A stretch of DNA of 14,542 bases. Source: Thiosocius sp965601425 (GTDB lineage: Bacteria > Pseudomonadota > Gammaproteobacteria > Chromatiales > Chromatiaceae). Location of the stretch: contig CBFCWF010000098.1 of the NCBI GenBank assembly GCA_965601425.1, forward strand, positions 1 through 14,542. Reading direction: 5' to 3'. Below the pieces are notes generated by a model, which saw only the letters and a list, made by a program, of their open reading frames with translations, had not been told where the DNA came from and did not search any database. Position numbers and translations under genes: made by a program. The first letter of the stretch is position 1; the number at the start of each line of letters is the position of its first letter. Below are positions 13,988 through 14,542 of the stretch, one piece after another.

Positions 13988-14539
13988 TCAGGATGCCGCA
14001 GCGACCCGCTGCGGCACCGTCTTGACCGACTCGACGATACCATCGACCGCGACGGCGCAGCCCGCCTCAACCGCCAGCGCGGACCGGCAGTCATGGATCA
14101 CCATCGCCGTCGCGATCGCCGCGGCATCGGCGATTTCACGCAAGGACAGGCCGCACAGGGCCTGGACCTTGCGGTACCAGGGTTCGAGGAGCTGCTGCGT
14201 CTCGGCCAGCGACAGCCGCGACAGGGCGCTGCGCTCGGCGCGCCCGACGGCTACCTGCGCATCGAGCCCCTGGTGTCCCAACTGACCCAGGGTCGCGAAC
14301 ATCAGGCGGAGCAGGCCGGGGCCCTGTTCGTCGGCCTCATCCGACAGAAACACCGTGCCCGGCCGTAGGCGATCGGGTTCAAAAGAGAACGAATGGAACA
14401 GCATCGTGCCGGCCATCCTGCCGCCGGCGGCTACGAGGGTCTCGGCGTGGGCGCCATGTTCGGAGATGATGAGCTTGCGCAGCGTGCGGTGCAGCAGGTC
14501 CGCGGCCTCGACGATCTGTTCCGCATGCGTGCTGCTCAT
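13988..14539 (-). CDS. Protein of unknown function, 183 residues
   Basis: I do not recognise a family. The protein is predicted soluble and mostly helical: amphipathic helices at about 6-25 (with a conserved-looking LIISEHGAHAETL segment, 23-35), a central stretch RMAGTMLFHSFSF (41-53), an acidic loop DEADEQGPG (67-75), and a helical C-terminal half with LLEPWYRKVQALCGLSLREIADAAAIATAMVIHDCR (117-152). Three cysteines (129, 151, 161) lie in that half. No signal peptide is evident; 136-149 is hydrophobic but short and alanine-rich. ATG 14539 is three bases from the window edge, so the true start may lie further upstream and its ribosome site cannot be judged. It precedes the Host_attach gene on the same strand by 268 bases, too far to assume one operon. 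A perfect inverted repeat occupies its last codons. Confidence 0.7.
   Translation of the reverse strand: MSSTHAEQIVEAADLLHRTLRKLIISEHGAHAETLVAAGGRMAGTMLFHSFSFEPDRLRPGTVFLSDEADEQGPGLLRLMFATLGQLGHQGLDAQVAVGRAERSALSRLSLAETQQLLEPWYRKVQALCGLSLREIADAAAIATAMVIHDCRSALAVEAGCAVAVDGIVESVKTVPQRVAAAS
13994..14016 (-). other. Perfect 10-bp inverted repeat at the 3' end of the unknown gene
   Basis: TGCCGCAGCG, ACC, CGCTGCGGCA: a ten-pair GC-rich stem with a three-base loop covering the final codons, three bases before the stop codon TGA (13990-13988). No T-run follows on the minus strand, so it is not a standard intrinsic terminator; it could slow 3' exonucleases or assist factor-dependent termination. Confidence 0.5.
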
Positions 14540-14542
14540 GAT

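Noticed and set aside
13740..14285. Plus-strand frame of 181 codons across the spacer and opposite the unknown gene
   Set aside because: Extreme arginine, alanine and serine content, no domain and no ribosome site; the minus-strand frame looks more protein-like.
1..14542. CRISPR array, insertion sequence, prophage, tRNA or rRNA
   Set aside because: No regularly spaced repeats, transposase or integrase motifs, cloverleaf sequences or rRNA signatures were seen on either strand.

Overview
The window reads as a GC-rich, gene-dense stretch of a gammaproteobacterial chromosome. The evidence is an LpxL/HtrB-type lipid A acyltransferase and an OmpA-like outer membrane protein (Gram-negative envelope), a proteobacterial-type GalU, and the three-gene glucosylglycerate cluster known from marine and halophilic bacteria. 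A single-domain rhodanese and the overall gene style suggest something near the Chromatiales/Ectothiorhodospiraceae (sulfur-oxidising, salt-exposed), but I cannot fix the genus. No insertion sequence, prophage, CRISPR array, tRNA or rRNA is visible. The DNA looks like core chromosome rather than an acquired island.

Layout. (1) 1-2520, minus strand: a lipid A acyltransferase followed by a secreted von Willebrand factor A (vWA) protein that runs off the left edge. (2) 2614-4457, plus strand: a rhodanese, a small unrecognised protein with a zinc-protease-like HEACH motif, and galU, the last two overlapping by ATGA. (3) 4489-6640, minus strand: pabB (aminodeoxychorismate synthase) and, upstream of it, an OmpA-family protein with a strong intrinsic terminator between them. 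(4) 6977-10849, plus strand: a GH13_18 phosphorylase, a HAD phosphatase and a GT81 glycosyltransferase, a tight operon for making and breaking down the compatible solute glucosylglycerate. (5) 10856-14539, minus strand: a conserved protein of unknown function, a Host_attach-family protein and a Lon-like ATP-dependent protease, the last two overlapping by TTGA.

How the genes fit together. The glucosylglycerate operon encodes a synthase (NDP-glucose + 3-phosphoglycerate), a phosphatase releasing glucosylglycerate, and a phosphorylase predicted to return glucose 1-phosphate and glycerate. galU, 2.5 kb away, converts glucose 1-phosphate into UDP-glucose, so the window could hold a nearly complete turnover loop. 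The OmpA-like gene is divergent from the operon across a 336-base control region containing several inverted repeats. The most original signal is the Host_attach/Lon-like pair. The small protein carries a glycine-rich loop recalling the GGQ loop of release factors, and its stop codon overlaps the start of the protease, suggesting a translation or protein quality-control unit.

Three genes (pabB, the GT81 synthase and the Lon-like protease) appear to start with TTG. Each has a Shine-Dalgarno sequence at a suitable distance and lacks a usable ATG nearby.
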